Assembly: GCA_026874595.1 (NCBI GenBank)
Contig: CM049314.1
Location: 23,135,729-23,199,728, forward strand
Length of the DNA stretch: 64,000 bases
Reading direction: 5' to 3'
Origin: Sipunculus nudus
Taxonomy: Eukaryota; Annelida; Sipuncula; Golfingiida; Sipunculidae
Positions 47,301 to 58,921 of this stretch are shown piece after piece (the first letter of the stretch is position 1; the number at the start of each line of letters is the position of its first letter). Below the pieces are notes generated by a model. The model did not search any database and was not told the origin of the DNA. It saw only the letters and a program-made list of their open reading frames with translations. The position numbers and the translations under genes were made by a program.

Positions 47301-47760
47301 CATAAAAAGTCTTCTTGGAAACCTGAAATAAGGTCTCTGTCACCCATATTTTCCGAGCTATGAAGCTCAAAAGTACCCCCAGAATAAATGAAAATTTGAT
47401 ACCAAAGTAGGGCACAAATCATAACCATTGAGTCCAAAATCTTCTAACTTGACATCCTGAGAGTTCTTCAAAAGTTCTCCCCAGAAACCTGAAATTGAGT
47501 CACAATGACCAATATTCTCCGAGTTTTGGGATATGTTTGAGCACCCAAGAAATAATGCGAAATACACACAAATTGCCAGATTCCTCATGAAAGGCTGGTT
47601 GGATTGTCATCAGATTAGTTGTGCTTATGGGTCTTGATGAACATAAGCTAATATGCATGAACAATGATGTCACCTATCTTAATTGGTTATCTGTGCAAGG
47701 ACATATTATCAACATGTCAGTCGGCTGAGCGTCATGACCCACAAGTCACTTGTTTAAATA
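44334..47760 (+). repeat. Large repeat, tandemly duplicated in ~1.5 kb units, with internal ~345 bp repeats
   Basis: Unit 1 begins at about 44334 and unit 2 at about 45846. The CGAAGCACGGTCGACCGT landmark is at 44343 and 45855 (offset 1512), and TGAGCTATAGCGATCACTCT at 45001 and 46504 (offset 1503). In each unit an AGCTCAGCTGA(C/T)TGTAAGCC start is followed by a GTCCGTC-rich stretch. Then come tandem ~345-bp subunits opening with (G/A)TTAACA(A/G)GGCACAAATCGTAACC and containing TGCATTGATCACCATGATTCTTTG and CAGACTGGTGGCG. The right boundary is GTCGGCTGAGCGTCATGACC near 47720. An opposite-orientation copy spans 53985-58223 and a truncated one 51936-52290. Non-coding. Confidence 0.75.
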
Positions 47761-47799
47761 CATTACCAGAGTATCTATATCATTTTCTTTGTTGTCGGA

Positions 47800-48300
47800 C
47801 GTGTTGGCCACACATGTCGCGGGCTAGACTCCTTTCCTTTAGATAGACGTATCTATTTGATAATATTTTGTCCACACATGGTCCATACGTACCATATTTT
47901 ATTTCCGCTGGAATAATCATTCCCATGCATGATCCAGACATACATCATTATCTCTGTTCGATGGACGTGTTGTTTACTGATGGTCTCGACATAACATATT
48001 ATAACATCGTTTTCCATCCATACATTGCCATACATACGAGGCCAAGGCGACTTCAGCAAAATACCCGTAAGACGGACTTTTTTTCAGATATTGCCCAGAC
48101 GTCAAATACCTGAACTCTGTTGGATCGGCGTTTTCCTTAACTGGCCCAGCCTTCCTATAATATATCTCTGCTTGACCATCCTTTTCCAATACATAGCCAA
48201 GACGTCCTTTATCATATATCTGTTGGAGGAACCTTTCCATAATTGGACCAGACGTCATATATCCTATCTCTCTTGGACTGACCTTAATGTGATTACATTA
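47800..48300. repeat. 51-bp minisatellite, about nine degenerate units
   Basis: A unit of the form TGGNCCAGACGTCNNATATC...CTCTGTTGGACNGACCTTTTCCATNCAT starts near 47879, 47930, 47982, 48034, 48091, 48142, 48194 and 48244, i.e. every 50-57 bp. Because 51 is a multiple of three and stops are few, several frames on both strands stay open (for example minus 48258-47974 and plus 48025-48327). These are treated as by-products of the repeat, not genes. Confidence 0.75.
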
Positions 48301-48304
48301 CTTC

Positions 48305-49860
48305 AATTTAAGCACGAATGGAAGTGATATTGGGAATATGGTATATGTCTTAAACATATCTAAACGAATTTAGGTAATTCCTAGGACTGGGTGGTGACGC
48401 CCTGCCATGTTTCCTCGAATAGGACCTCTGGGCATGCAACCGTTTTTGGCAACCCGACACAAGTGGAATGTGTATACCCACGGAACCATGACCACGTATG
48501 GAAGAATTAAGGTGAATTAAGATAAAATCCTATTTGCGGGGGGGGGGGGGGTTGAACTAATATTGTGAGATAAACATAGTACAAATGTTTTTCTACCTTC
48601 AACACATTAGATGATGGCTCACACATCACCGGTGTCGACCCAGATATGCCGCAATCTTAACATTCAAGCAAGACTGAGACACTGATGTGACTCGAGTCCG
48701 GACTAGAACTTCAGTCCGCAGTCGAGGCCTCAAGAGCTCTGGACTCGGACTTGTACTCGAACTAGGTCGAGTCGATCTCGAGTCCAGTTAAAGTCATAAA
48801 CAAGTGTCTAAATGTACAAGCTTCCAGCGAATTATTGCAAAATTGAGATTTAATATACTTAAGGTCCTTGGAATCCATGGCCACATGTTATTTATAAATG
48901 AAACAGTTTATTCATAGGTAACATGTGTTATAAACATTCCAGTAAACAATGTGTATATAAAAACATAAAAATACACATGATATCTCAAAAGTAATATTTT
49001 TAATAAACTTTTTATATTGGACTTGGACTAAGAATAAACTCGGGAGAGCACAGCGGCACATTGCAGGGCGACACCAGCGACGTGTGAGCTGAACCCGCTT
49101 TAACTCACACTTGTAGTTAAACAGACAAACAAAAACCAAATTTGAAATAGGAATTTTGTTTGCATTTCTCTTTGTTTTAACGAGCTCTCGTCCTCGTTTA
49201 ATATGATTCCAAGTATGATTATCAATTCCCAAAAGAGGGACAGCATTACGATTTTAAGACTGCTTTATAATACTCATATTATACACCTATTTAAACATTG
49301 TCATCAATATTTATACATTACTTTTTTGCATTGTCTTCCTAAAGCCATGTAGGACCAAGGGACGATACGGTTGCCAAAAAGGTCAATACGAAGGCAACAG
49401 ACAACAGATCGGTTCATAATATTTTATTGGTTGGTCACGCATGTTAACAGCAATGTTATCAACAATCAACCTGTACAATCCCTCTCTTTTCACAAAGAAC
49501 TCTAGTACAACACTTGAAAAGCACACAAGCACCGGTACCTTCAAACATTCAGGGTCTATTATGTTTTTATTCCCGAGAGGTACGGCACAGAGCAGTTAGC
49601 TACGTCACACGCCCCATGATGCTTGTTGATTTCCTTCTGGGGCGTAGTTTTACTGGGTACACTGATTGCCGCACGGGGTGATATGAACCAACTGTAGTTG
49701 ATAAGTGTATAAGCTATATCGCCCACGAGATCTGATATGAACCTTGAATGACGTGCCGTATTACATATGCCGTGGCCTCTTTGTCTGAGTGATAAAATGT
49801 AGGCCAATTAACAAATAAATGTATCATACCCTGATTTGGGACCAGTTTGAACCAGTTGGA
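48305..49860. other. Non-coding stretch with a CTCGAGTCC-rich segment
   Basis: 48685-48790 is full of ACTCGAGTCC/GGACTCG phrases in both orientations and can fold on itself; a similar CTCGAGTCC segment is near 58430. 48383-48480 has a weak match to the 3' part of the SINE at 51037. No gene was recognised. Confidence 0.4.
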
Positions 49861-49869
49861 ACCATCTTG

Positions 49870-50110
49870 TGACTATGTATGGTAGGTTATAACAGAAGGT
49901 GGATGTCATCGTACGTTTTCCCCGGTAGAGGGAGACACTCAGACATGTTCTCTTAACCATCACTGAAAAGTATTGCGTTGTATACCGGTGACGACAAACC
50001 AGTTCGAATTTATTTCGTTTATTTTCCTCTCTTCTAACGAGAAAAACACGTGTCACTGCCGGGCCGAATTTCGGAGAGTTAAATGTTTTCACTTGTTGAT
50101 TTAGCAGGAT
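49870..50110 (-). pseudogene. BTB-family exon-1 remnant (psi-2 or separate), frameshifted
   Basis: On the minus strand the sequence follows the family exon 1 through several frames. It begins AAATCAACAAGTGAAAAC, matching the KSTSEN region. It continues GGCCCGGCAGTGACACGTGT for PGSDVV, then VFLV, ACCGGTATACAACGCAATAC for PVFNAM, and finally NMSECLPLPGKTYDD. Start codon and donor are not preserved. IPLPGK is LPLPGK here. It is clearly dead. Its nearest downstream exon-2 partner is the remnant at 41866-41998, 8 kb away across repeats. Confidence 0.75.
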
Positions 50111-50119
50111 ACACACAAC

Positions 50120-51030
50120 CTGTCATAGATATTCCGAAAAGATATAAAGGCAGTACCAAATCACACCAGGAAAGCCCGCTTTTATCCCTATTGTTTTCGC
50201 TCACGCGTTTCCTGTATTAAGACCATTCAACGGACAGAATTCCAAAGTCCAGTTACATACTGTTTGTATGTTCATTGGCCCTTTTAATAGCTAGAATATC
50301 TTTATCTCGCATATGAATAAAATATCACTTGTCTAAATATAGAGAAAGAATCCAATGGTTTAACTGCATAAATCATTGACTAACTATTAGGGATTCCCGT
50401 TGACATCTGGATTGAGTAAAATATCGTACCGAACCTAGAATTAAGCGCTGACGGGCCTCATAAACAGCTACTCCATCGCCAACACATGAACTTTGGATAC
50501 CGCGATCACATTAACTCTAATCATAGCCCTCGACCGATGTGATGCGAGCGGATATGGTAGCTGTAACAATCACAGTGTCAAATTAATCCTGGCTCTGCAA
50601 TGTAAGCATTAATAAATGTAAGCAATTGGATTAGGTGGACTTTCAACGATATTTTTAACTGTTAGCCATATCTCCAAACCAGCCGGTTAAAGCCTCTTGA
50701 GAGGTGTGAATACACGGTAGCAATTGTAAAATATGAGGTATCAAAGTTGGCGTTTCTGAGGCACTTGTACAATCAGTGATGCGTAGTACCCAAAAGACGT
50801 GATCTGAAACATTACAGTATCCTTATAATTTAATAAAGTAAACCAGCCAAGTGTTGCATAATGAGAGTAAACCAGTCGGTGGTGCATAATGACATAAAGA
50901 CGAAATGTCAATTCTTGGGTTTAACGTTTGCCAGGCTCCTGTGAAGCGAGAGGATGTGATGGCGAATGAAGATCTGCCTTAACTTCTCTTCCATACAAAA
51001 CGTGTTGATTACAGTTCCATCAATAAGACA
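50120..51030. other. Non-coding spacer
   Basis: No supported feature. A short direct repeat, GTAAACCAG(C/T)C, appears at 50839 and 50868. Confidence 0.4.
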
Positions 51031-51036
51031 AGAACC

Positions 51037-51370
51037 GGCTTCTATGGCTCAGAGGTAGAGAACAGGACTCAAAGCTGGGAGGTCGTGTGTTCCAATCTCA
51101 GCCGGGGCGGTGAGATTTTCATGGTCGGCCCCCGACCAGGGTGAGCGCTCTTAATTGGAAGGTTGTGCCCCACAGTCGTGTATCACTGTGTGCGTCTTTG
51201 GGGGATCCTCATGACCGAGGAATGGGGACAATTACACACCCAGGACCGGCAGGTGCGTTAGATGACGGGCCTTGGTGACGCCAGGATACAGAAATATTAT
51301 GTAAGGAAGCGAGTGCTACCGCCCTGCCACGTAGTCCCAAACGAAAATGGAACTGTGCAGACGTACAAAA
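51037..51370 (+). mobile_element. tRNA-derived SINE
   Basis: The head resembles a tRNA gene: a box A-like TGGCTCAGAGGTAGAG (51045-51060) and a box B-like GGTCGTGTGTTCCAATCTC (51081-51099), 36 nt apart. It is preceded by GGCTTCTA. The tRNA fold is not followed by a matching acceptor strand; the sequence instead runs into a ~270-bp body (GGGGACAATTACACACCC, AGGACCGGCAGGTGCG, CGCCCTGCCACGTAG). Parts of that body recur at 2640-2880 and about 3136-3200. This body-sharing shows it is a mobile SINE and not a functional tRNA. Confidence 0.75.
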
Positions 51371-51419
51371 TTAGATTAAGAATTTGATTTTTTTAAAATC
51401 TATACTTTTAATCTGAACG

Positions 51420-51930
51420 GATATTGGCGCTCGGTAATCGGTAAGGGTGGAGGAAGCCAGAGCATCCGGAGAAAACCACCGACCTTGGACGGGCGACTAT
51501 AACTCGCTGTCATAGCAAGCTGTCATAGAACCTGTTGAAAGGAAGCGCAAGTCCTATTACATACGTTAGTAATTTTATTGACAACTACATCCCGGACAAG
51601 GACATTCAAATATTTCTCCTTTCTGCAAGCTTTGCATCAGTCTAAAGGTCTACAACAGTGAACGTAACTTCTGCCTGTGTGCAGAAAATATGCCTCTTTT
51701 CTGGTAATAAGACTACTCTTACAAGGCTGCGGAAGTACACAGCATATGTTGAATACAAAACCAGGTTGCAGATAAAGAATATGTGTGAAGAGCTTAGTAT
51801 CAGAGTCAGGTTAACATAGTACAAAACTGGTTTATCTGTGATTGGAACTTGACCTTTAGAGCAGTTACTGAGGTCTTGTAAGACAAGTTGCGCAAGTGAA
51901 ACTTCAGGATTTAAATCTAACAATGCAAGT
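51420..51930. other. Non-coding spacer
   Basis: No supported gene. A minus-strand frame (51642-51923) has no recognised motif. Confidence 0.4.
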
Positions 51931-51935
51931 TGTTT

Positions 51936-52290
51936 TTAGCCGAGCTGACTGAAAGGTATCTGAGCTATAGCGATCACTCTCTTGTCTGTATGTTCGTCCG
52001 TTAACCAGGCACAAATCGTAACCGCTGGATCTAGAATCTTCTCACTTGAAATCCAAAAAGTTCCATGTAAAATCTCTTTGGAAAACCTGAAATTAGGTCT
52101 CTCCAGCTCGTATCCTCCGAGATATGGGGCTCCGAATCCCCCTCCTTCGGATTAATTAAAAATTTGATACAGAATCAACAGTATCTGAACAAACTATGCA
52201 TTGATTACCATGATTCTTTGCATGCAAATAGATCATTGTGTGTTTCATCTGTACCCGTAGACTGGTGGCGACACCTGATTTTTTTTATTT
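51936..52290 (+). repeat. Single truncated unit of the AGCTGACTG repeat
   Basis: Carries the full series from the 44.3-47.7 kb repeat once: AGCCGAGCTGACTG, GAGCTATAGCGATCACTCT, CCAGGCACAAATCGTAACCG, TATGCATTGATTACCATGAT and AGACTGGTGGCGACACCTG. It then stops. Confidence 0.75.
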
Positions 52291-52399
52291 GTCGCAGAGG
52301 GTTTCGTATGGCCGACAGGACTGCGAAGTGGGATGTTCCCTTAAAGCTAGGTTCCGACGGTTTTTAACAAATCGCCCCACTTTATATTTAAAAAAAAAA

Positions 52400-53980
52400 A
52401 TAGAAAATAAAAATATATAGAAAAATATCAATGCAATATCATTATTATAACTTTATTTGTATATCAAAGCATAATATACGACTTAGAATACGACTAATTG
52501 ACAAAGAAAATAAACGTAATTGCAGAGTTAATGTGGCAGTTAAGGGACCCACTTGATTAGAAGTAAGGTGGTTACCTATTTGCAACTTTATACATTGTGT
52601 TCATGTCACAGAAGGTCTGTGACAGCCTCATGGCCTGTGGTGGCCTGAAGTATTTGTAGCGGAATTTAGTTTCAGTACACGATATCTCTGCCAGGAAGGT
52701 CGAGGTTATTTATTTTTTAGGGACACCTGGTTTTGAGAGCGTAGCCTTAAACCAATCAGGGAGGGTTATGACTGTGAAAGTTAATTTATATTCATGAGTT
52801 GCATGAATTAATTAGGTAACCCAGGAAGTAAGGTTTTTTTTTCTGCTGAGTGGGGAGAGTCGAGATTGCGGCCGAGGAGAGTCGTTCGAGAAAGGTTCCT
52901 TAGGCCATCTCATGTGTCGCACACCGTCGGATGGTTGAGATGTGTACCCCGTACGTCGGTTCGTCTAGGTCCAGCTAAAAGCCAAGTTTGTGGGGAAGCT
53001 GGCCACGTATGTCCAAGTTCGGCTGTGAACGAACAGACCGGCGTGAGTATCTTAAGACGTGTCTACTGTGTTCCCATGAAACGTTATGGTCGTCACGCAT
53101 CGATGATCAAGACTTTATATGAGCTGTACTCGACAAACTCCTAAAACAGCTCGGTGTTGTGAGCGCTTACAGAAAGTAACCTGTGTGATGTGAACTTGTT
53201 TTATTTCTTTACCGGGGACTGCCCACTTGTGGTTGTACGCTATGCGGCGTATGGTGATTTTGTTATGTGACCAAGATGAACATTGGCGGCTTTTAGACGT
53301 TGCACCTGCGACGTCGGATCAAGGGATTTCTGGATTCCTGACCTACGGGACTCATTCACCTTCGGACTTTTACCATATTGTTTTACCGTGCTACACTTGT
53401 TAATGGATCCCAGTGTACGGGAATGTGTTTGCATTAATTTGTTACTGCAAAAGGGTTAAATGCAGGTTAAAGATCTTAAGTGTAGGTGAGTCCACACATC
53501 TGTTATAACTGTTTATCTGTAAATGTCTCGTAATCAAAGTCTTAAATGTTTCACACTGCGTTTATGGGATTTTTGAGAGGCTGATTTGAGTGAATTTGAG
53601 TGAAGCAAGTCGAGAGCACGACCAACTGACGCCCGTACGAGTACAAATTAATCCCTTTAAAAGAACACAGGTCTGTCACTACCCCTTTCGTGTGACAGTT
53701 CATCATGTCTATAACATACTGCCTATATCTAATGATTATATAATGGGCAATCTATCATGTGGATCGCTTTAATTGACACCCTCGACTCGCTTTCGCACGA
53801 GTCTTTTTAACTCAAGGTAATGTTATGTTTCATATGGACCCACACTGTCTGAGTCACAGAGTGGGTCATTGAAATGCAATCCCAAGTGTACCATCTCAGA
53901 TTACAGGTCTTATAAAAAGGGGCTCTAAGAACGTCATACTGAAATATTTATCTTATCCTTTAGAAATTAAGCTTAAACTT
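52400..53980. other. GC-richer non-coding region, possibly the end of an unidentified element
   Basis: 52700-53450 is less AT-rich than its surroundings and contains AACCAATCAGGGAGG (a CCAAT box). A plus-strand frame at 52866-53144 contains VCGEAGHVCPSS, loosely like half of a CCHC zinc knuckle, but no gag or pol sequence follows. I could not find paired LTR ends or a primer-binding site. Confidence 0.35.
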
Positions 53981-54754
53981 TCAAAGATTCTTTCGTCTGG
54001 CCGTGTATAAGACAAACAAGTGACTCCTGGGTCACGGCGCTCAGCCCACTGACATGGTGACAATGTCTTGCACAGGCAACTAATTAAGATAATGTAGGTG
54101 GTATCATCATTCATGCATATTAGCTTAAGTTCACCATGATACCAAATTTATTAACAAGCCAACCATCCGTTTCTTAGGGTTCTGGGAATTTGTATGTATT
54201 TAGCATTTCAAATAACTATTGGTTACTATTTGTGCCCTGGTTATATACGATAGCATTTTCGAAAGTCTCAAAAATAGAGAAAAAAATGAACAAAACCAAA
54301 AGTCCAGTTGGCCCCATCAGTCTACAGGAACTGATGAAACATTCCATAATGAATATGCATACAAGGAATCATAGGGATCAATGCACTAGTTGTTGCAATA
54401 CCTGAGCTTTTGTATCAATTGTTTTAAGTTTCTCTGGTTTCAAAGGAGATTTTTCATGGAGCTCCCTGGATTTCAAGTTATGTTTGTGTCCTGTAAACAA
54501 ACAACAGCTTCTTTAAGGTCTTAAATATAGAAAAATGTATTTAAAAATTTAAAAAAGTACAGGTGGCACAACCACTCTGCAGGAACTGATGAAACACTCC
54601 ATGATCAATATGCATGCAAATAGTCGAGTTGACAATAGGGGGTACTTATGAAATTTTCTAAAATTCAAGGTTTTTAACGGATTTGTGACGGTAGGGGTCC
54701 ACCTATAAGTCTTAGGAAGGTTGTCCTCACGACGACCTTGGGCAATTTTTGTAA

Positions 54755-55420
54755 TATGCAAATTAGGGCCGCCATTAACGAAAATTCTTCTATCGTAAAT
54801 GTCTCTAGAACTTATCATGATAATTGGTCAAACATTGTGTCTAGACCTAAGTTTTCATGGGCAAAGAAACAAATGAAACCATAATAGCAACGGTTTAGTT
54901 CGTATCAAAAAAGTTGATAAGCAAATTAATGCCACCATCAATGAAACATCTAATTTCTTCATTAAAGCAGGCACTAACCATGATAATGTGTCAAACAATA
55001 GATCTAGACCTAGGTTTTCATGGTTAAAGTTTCAAATGAAACCAACATAGCAACCATCAAGTCCGTATTTTAAATTTTAATATGCAAATTAGGACCGCAA
55101 GTAATGATAATTCTCCTTCTTTCAATAAAGCAAAAACTAATCATGATAACAGGTCGAACGTTGGGTCTAGACCAAGAATTGCATGGTCAAGGATTCATAT
55201 CAAACCATCACAGCAACGGTTACTTGGTATTGTTAAATATAATATTAAAATACGGGCCGCCATTGATAAAAAATCACCTTCCCCTATATTTCAAGAACTA
55301 ACAATGATAAATGGTTAAACATTGTGTCTAGAACTATGTTTTAAAGGTCAAAAATTCAAATGAAATCATGGAAATGCGGAAATGTTTACCTAAATATTAT
55401 CGTGCAAATTTGGGATGCAA
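54755..55420 (+). repeat. ~163-bp satellite-like tandem repeat, about four units
   Basis: Unit starts (AT(A/G)TGCAAATTAGG(G/A)CCGC and variants) are at about 54755, 54917, 55080, 55245 and 55400, i.e. every 155-165 bp. Each unit contains an ATCATGATAA(T/C)(T/A)GGTC(A/G)AAC block, TCTAGACC(T/A)A and TTTCATGG. Related sequence in the opposite orientation lies at 57470-57720. Confidence 0.7.
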
Positions 55421-55424
55421 TCGA

Positions 55425-57465
55425 TAGATATTCTGCTTTCCCCAATATCTTAATTGGAAAATATCGGATTTCACGAATGGCAATGGATACTTCCTGTGCC
55501 GGTTCTATTTGAGGTACTGTTCTATACAAAATATACTACTTGTATTTATTGATTATCTCCTTAATATGGGTAGTATATGTTAAGTGGAGAGTATATCAAA
55601 ATATATAGATATATGTATCAGATTAAATTGTTAGGATATAAGATCATTTTACATTTAGCAACTTTTTAAGGATGACAATCCCATAAGACGATGCAAGCAC
55701 GTCTACTTTATGTATAGCATTTGCTGAGTTAATAGAAAACACAATATTGTGTACAGTTCAAATCCATTTGAATAAATATGCCTAGGCGTTCATCTTTTTT
55801 TTTTTTTTGCAATATCACATTTTTTGCTTTAAATGCAAATTTGATGCAAATATTTTGTTAATTAATAAACATTTTCTTCTTTAAACTTATGAGTAGGGTT
55901 GCAATATGCAACCTTAAGGATATATAAGGTTAAGATATCATGACGCAAGAATTTCAATTCATTAGAATACTTAATAAGAGCAAAAGAATCATTATAAGGG
56001 TCTGTAAACATGGTGATATAGCGATGCCCCCCCCCCCCCCCGTTTTGGCATTATTTAGGTATACCGATCATGTAGAACACCCTGTTTGTATGATCATAAC
56101 AGCGCGAGCAGCACCTTATCAAATCTAAATTTACAGTCCAAGGTAGACAAATATTAATCAAGTCCTATAGTGGTGGAAAATGCTTATTTGTATTAATAAT
56201 TCCTATCTTGATATGGACTAAGCTTGAGCCAAACATAATTGTGTCTATAATAAACAACATTTGCAGTCACTTCAGTGTATAATTAAACTTTTTCATTTCT
56301 CAAAGACTAATGTTCATATAACAAAACAATGCCTGATCTGATATAAGTTGATCGAATATGAAAAACTCTTATTCCACACACAAAAAAACTTAACTCCTTA
56401 GATAAAATTAATTGACAGTGGACAAACCACTCACGTCTTCTTTGTCTCTAGATTACCCACTCGTTCTATTCAGGGTCTATGCCTGACGCATAATACATCA
56501 AGGCATGATTTAAGCTTCAAGTTATCTTGTCACGTGTACTTATCCTGATAATGTATTTTGTTTACAAAGCACAGGCATGTCATGTTATAAAATGTACAAA
56601 AGCTAGCAATATAATAACGTGATCTTTTGGAAGCTAGATTATGCGAGTTTTCAAGTTATTTAAAAGTTGTTTTTCTTTTTTATACTGGTTACAATCTGAC
56701 TTTGCCATAATGATTTTCATGGTTTGCATATTTTTTTTTTTTTATTTGTGATTTTGTTAAAATCTGTGACTAGCTGGGCCTACTGGTCGAAAATATCCTG
56801 TTTCTTATTAGTTGCTCCCTTCTGTAGATAGAAGTATACCTTGAAAGGGAATGACATGATTAAATGAATTATAATTTGGTCTTTTTGACTTAATTGAGAA
56901 TATTTGTGGGCACTGGGTTGTTAATAACTCGATCTTAAATTTTCGATAAAGACATCAGAGCGAAGCTTTCAGCATTTTGCCATTAAGGTAGTATTGGGGT
57001 AGAACCGTGCAAAACTGATGCACTAAACACGAAGCTATATGACCGATCACAGTTGCTCCAATCCCTATTTGTAGTGGCTTTAATAAACAGAAATGAAAGA
57101 AACCGTGTACTACAGGTGTATTAAGTCGTGCCTTACTTCATTCGGAGATAGCATGTATCATTATAGAAGTGTAATATGCTCTGTTTCTTCCCATTTCCCC
57201 CCTGAAATAGGGATACGAGCGACTGTGGACCGAGTTCACTTTTTCAGCGTTTTAATTAAAATTTTGCAGATATGCTGGTCCTATCAGAAAAGCCTTCATT
57301 AAAAAATAAAATACACTTAACATCTTAAAATATGGGATTTTGTTTGAATTAATAACCGTGAAAATCTAAGTCTTGATATAATGTTTGACTGAATATAATG
57401 CTAAGTTCCTTTGATAGTTTTTTTTATTTTTGGTATGGTCTTATAATAATCTTGGCCATTAAAAC
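55425..57465. other. AT-rich interior with no recognised gene
   Basis: No supported coding region. Homopolymer runs at 55796-55810 (T) and 56026-56041 (C). Confidence 0.4.
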
Positions 57466-58224
57466 CTAGGACATCAAGTTTGACCAGTTACCCTCTATTG
57501 AAGAAAGAGGGTTCATCAAGGGGGACCCTAATTTGCATATTAATTTTTTAAACACGAAATAAATCTTTCTTAATATTGATTTATTTGAATCTTGACTGTG
57601 GAAACATAGGTCTAGACAAAAAGTTTGACCAGATATGTTGGCTAGTTATGGAGATGTCGAAGAAAGTAAACTTTTCATGGTGACCCTGATGGTGGTCCTA
57701 ATTTACAAAATACTATTTGAAATACGAAATAAATGGTTCTGAGATTTTTTATGGATCTCCCTGGATATAAAGTTAGAAGATTCTAAGTTCAATAGTTACG
57801 ATTTGTGCCCTGTTAAAAAGCGACTGCATCTTTGAAGGTCTTTAATATAGAGGAAAAACGTATAAAAATTAAAAATACCCAGGTGATGCCACCAGTGTGC
57901 AGGAACTGTTATAAACCTCCATGAAGAATATGCATGCAAAGAATCATGGTGATCAATCCATTGGTGGTCCAGATACTTTGGAATCTAATTTTAGATTACT
58001 CTTGGGGTGATGGGTTCTTCTTGGGGGTAACCTGAGACCAAATTTAAAGTTTCCAAGGAGATTTTTCATGGACCTTCCATGGATGTCAAGTTATGATATT
58101 ACAGGTCCAGCGGTTACGATTTATGCCAAGTAAACGGACAGACAGACAAACGGGCAGACGGACGACGACGAACAAAGAATGATCGCTATAGCTCAGATGA
58201 ATTTCAGTCAGCTGAGCAAAAAGT

Positions 58225-58920
58225 CCTTTATCCATTCAGAAATATGACACCTATTCATGAAAGCAATACAACTTATTAACGTTATAAGACCAAAAATAAA
58301 GATTGCCAATTTTTGCATAAAAAATGGTAGTAGTCGAAGATAAGAATATTGGCATTGCATGGAGGTCAGAGTGAATATGGCGGATCTGTTTTCTATTGTA
58401 CTCGAATTAAACTCGGCTTGATTTCTCGAGTCCTCACCTCCAAGTCCAAGGACATGACTCGGTTGCCAGTGGCCCAGAATGACTGACGCCTGTAAGGTGT
58501 CACATTGTATCTGTTTAAAAGATTTACCATTAAACAATAACTGACCTTTCACGTGTTCTTCCAATATTTTGCCTTTAACATATTGTTTCAGTTAATGATC
58601 TATCGTCATTAAATCAAACACAAAACGACTGGTATCTAATTTTGGTCACTTGTAAGTTCGGAGATGGACGTGTGAATCCTTTTATACTTGGTTTTAGTGG
58701 TGATCCATCTTAACAAGACCCTGCAGTGTGTCTGATTCTCTAAGATAAACATAGACATTTAAGTGTTGTATATTATCACAACTTATCCACCATTCATAAG
58801 AAGATCTCCAGATAGATAATTTACAGGGAACATTATTCAATAACAATAAAATTGCAGCTGCTGCCTTCTATACTTGGCCAGACCCATTTATCATAAACAG
58901 TTTGTATATTCATTCCAGAA
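58225..58920. other. 3' flank of BTB copy D
   Basis: No clear match to the 3' flanks of the other copies, consistent with copy D being the most divergent. A minus-strand frame at 58208-58564 contains a hydrophobic stretch, IFIFGLITLISCIAF, but has no supporting splice or homology pattern. Confidence 0.4.
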
Positions 58921-58921
58921 T

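Larger units (their letters stand above)
53985..58223 (-). repeat. Inverted copy of the AGCTGACTG repeat, enlarged by a satellite-like insert
   Basis: Read on the minus strand it starts near 58223 (GCTCAGCTGACTGAAAT, TGAGCTATAGCGATCATTCT and a CGTCCGTC-rich stretch). It passes through ~345-bp subunit sequence (57730-58110). It ends at about 53990-54130 with CTTAAGCTAATATGCATGAA and GTGGGCTGAGCGCCGTGACCC, matching the right boundary at about 47640-47757. The interior (54700-57700) is different from the plus-strand copy and includes the 165-bp tandem repeat and unrelated AT-rich sequence. Confidence 0.65.

Noticed and set aside
47974-48327. Repeat proteins encoded on both strands
   Set aside because: Open frames follow from the 51-bp minisatellite period being divisible by three.
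48383-48480. A third SINE copy
   Set aside because: Only a weak GACGCCCTGCCA-type match of about 30 bp to the SINE body; too short to call.
51037-51110. A tRNA gene
   Set aside because: The promoter boxes are tRNA-like, but the acceptor and other stems do not close and the sequence continues into a body shared with pieces at 2.6-3.2 kb, so it is a SINE head.
52866-53144. A retroviral-like CCHC (gag) zinc-knuckle gene
   Set aside because: Only VCGEAGHVCPSS is knuckle-like and the first Cys spacing is wrong; no gag, protease, RT or paired LTRs around it.
58208-58564. A small membrane protein downstream of copy D
   Set aside because: One hydrophobic stretch and nothing else; it overlaps the end of a repeat and has no conserved context.
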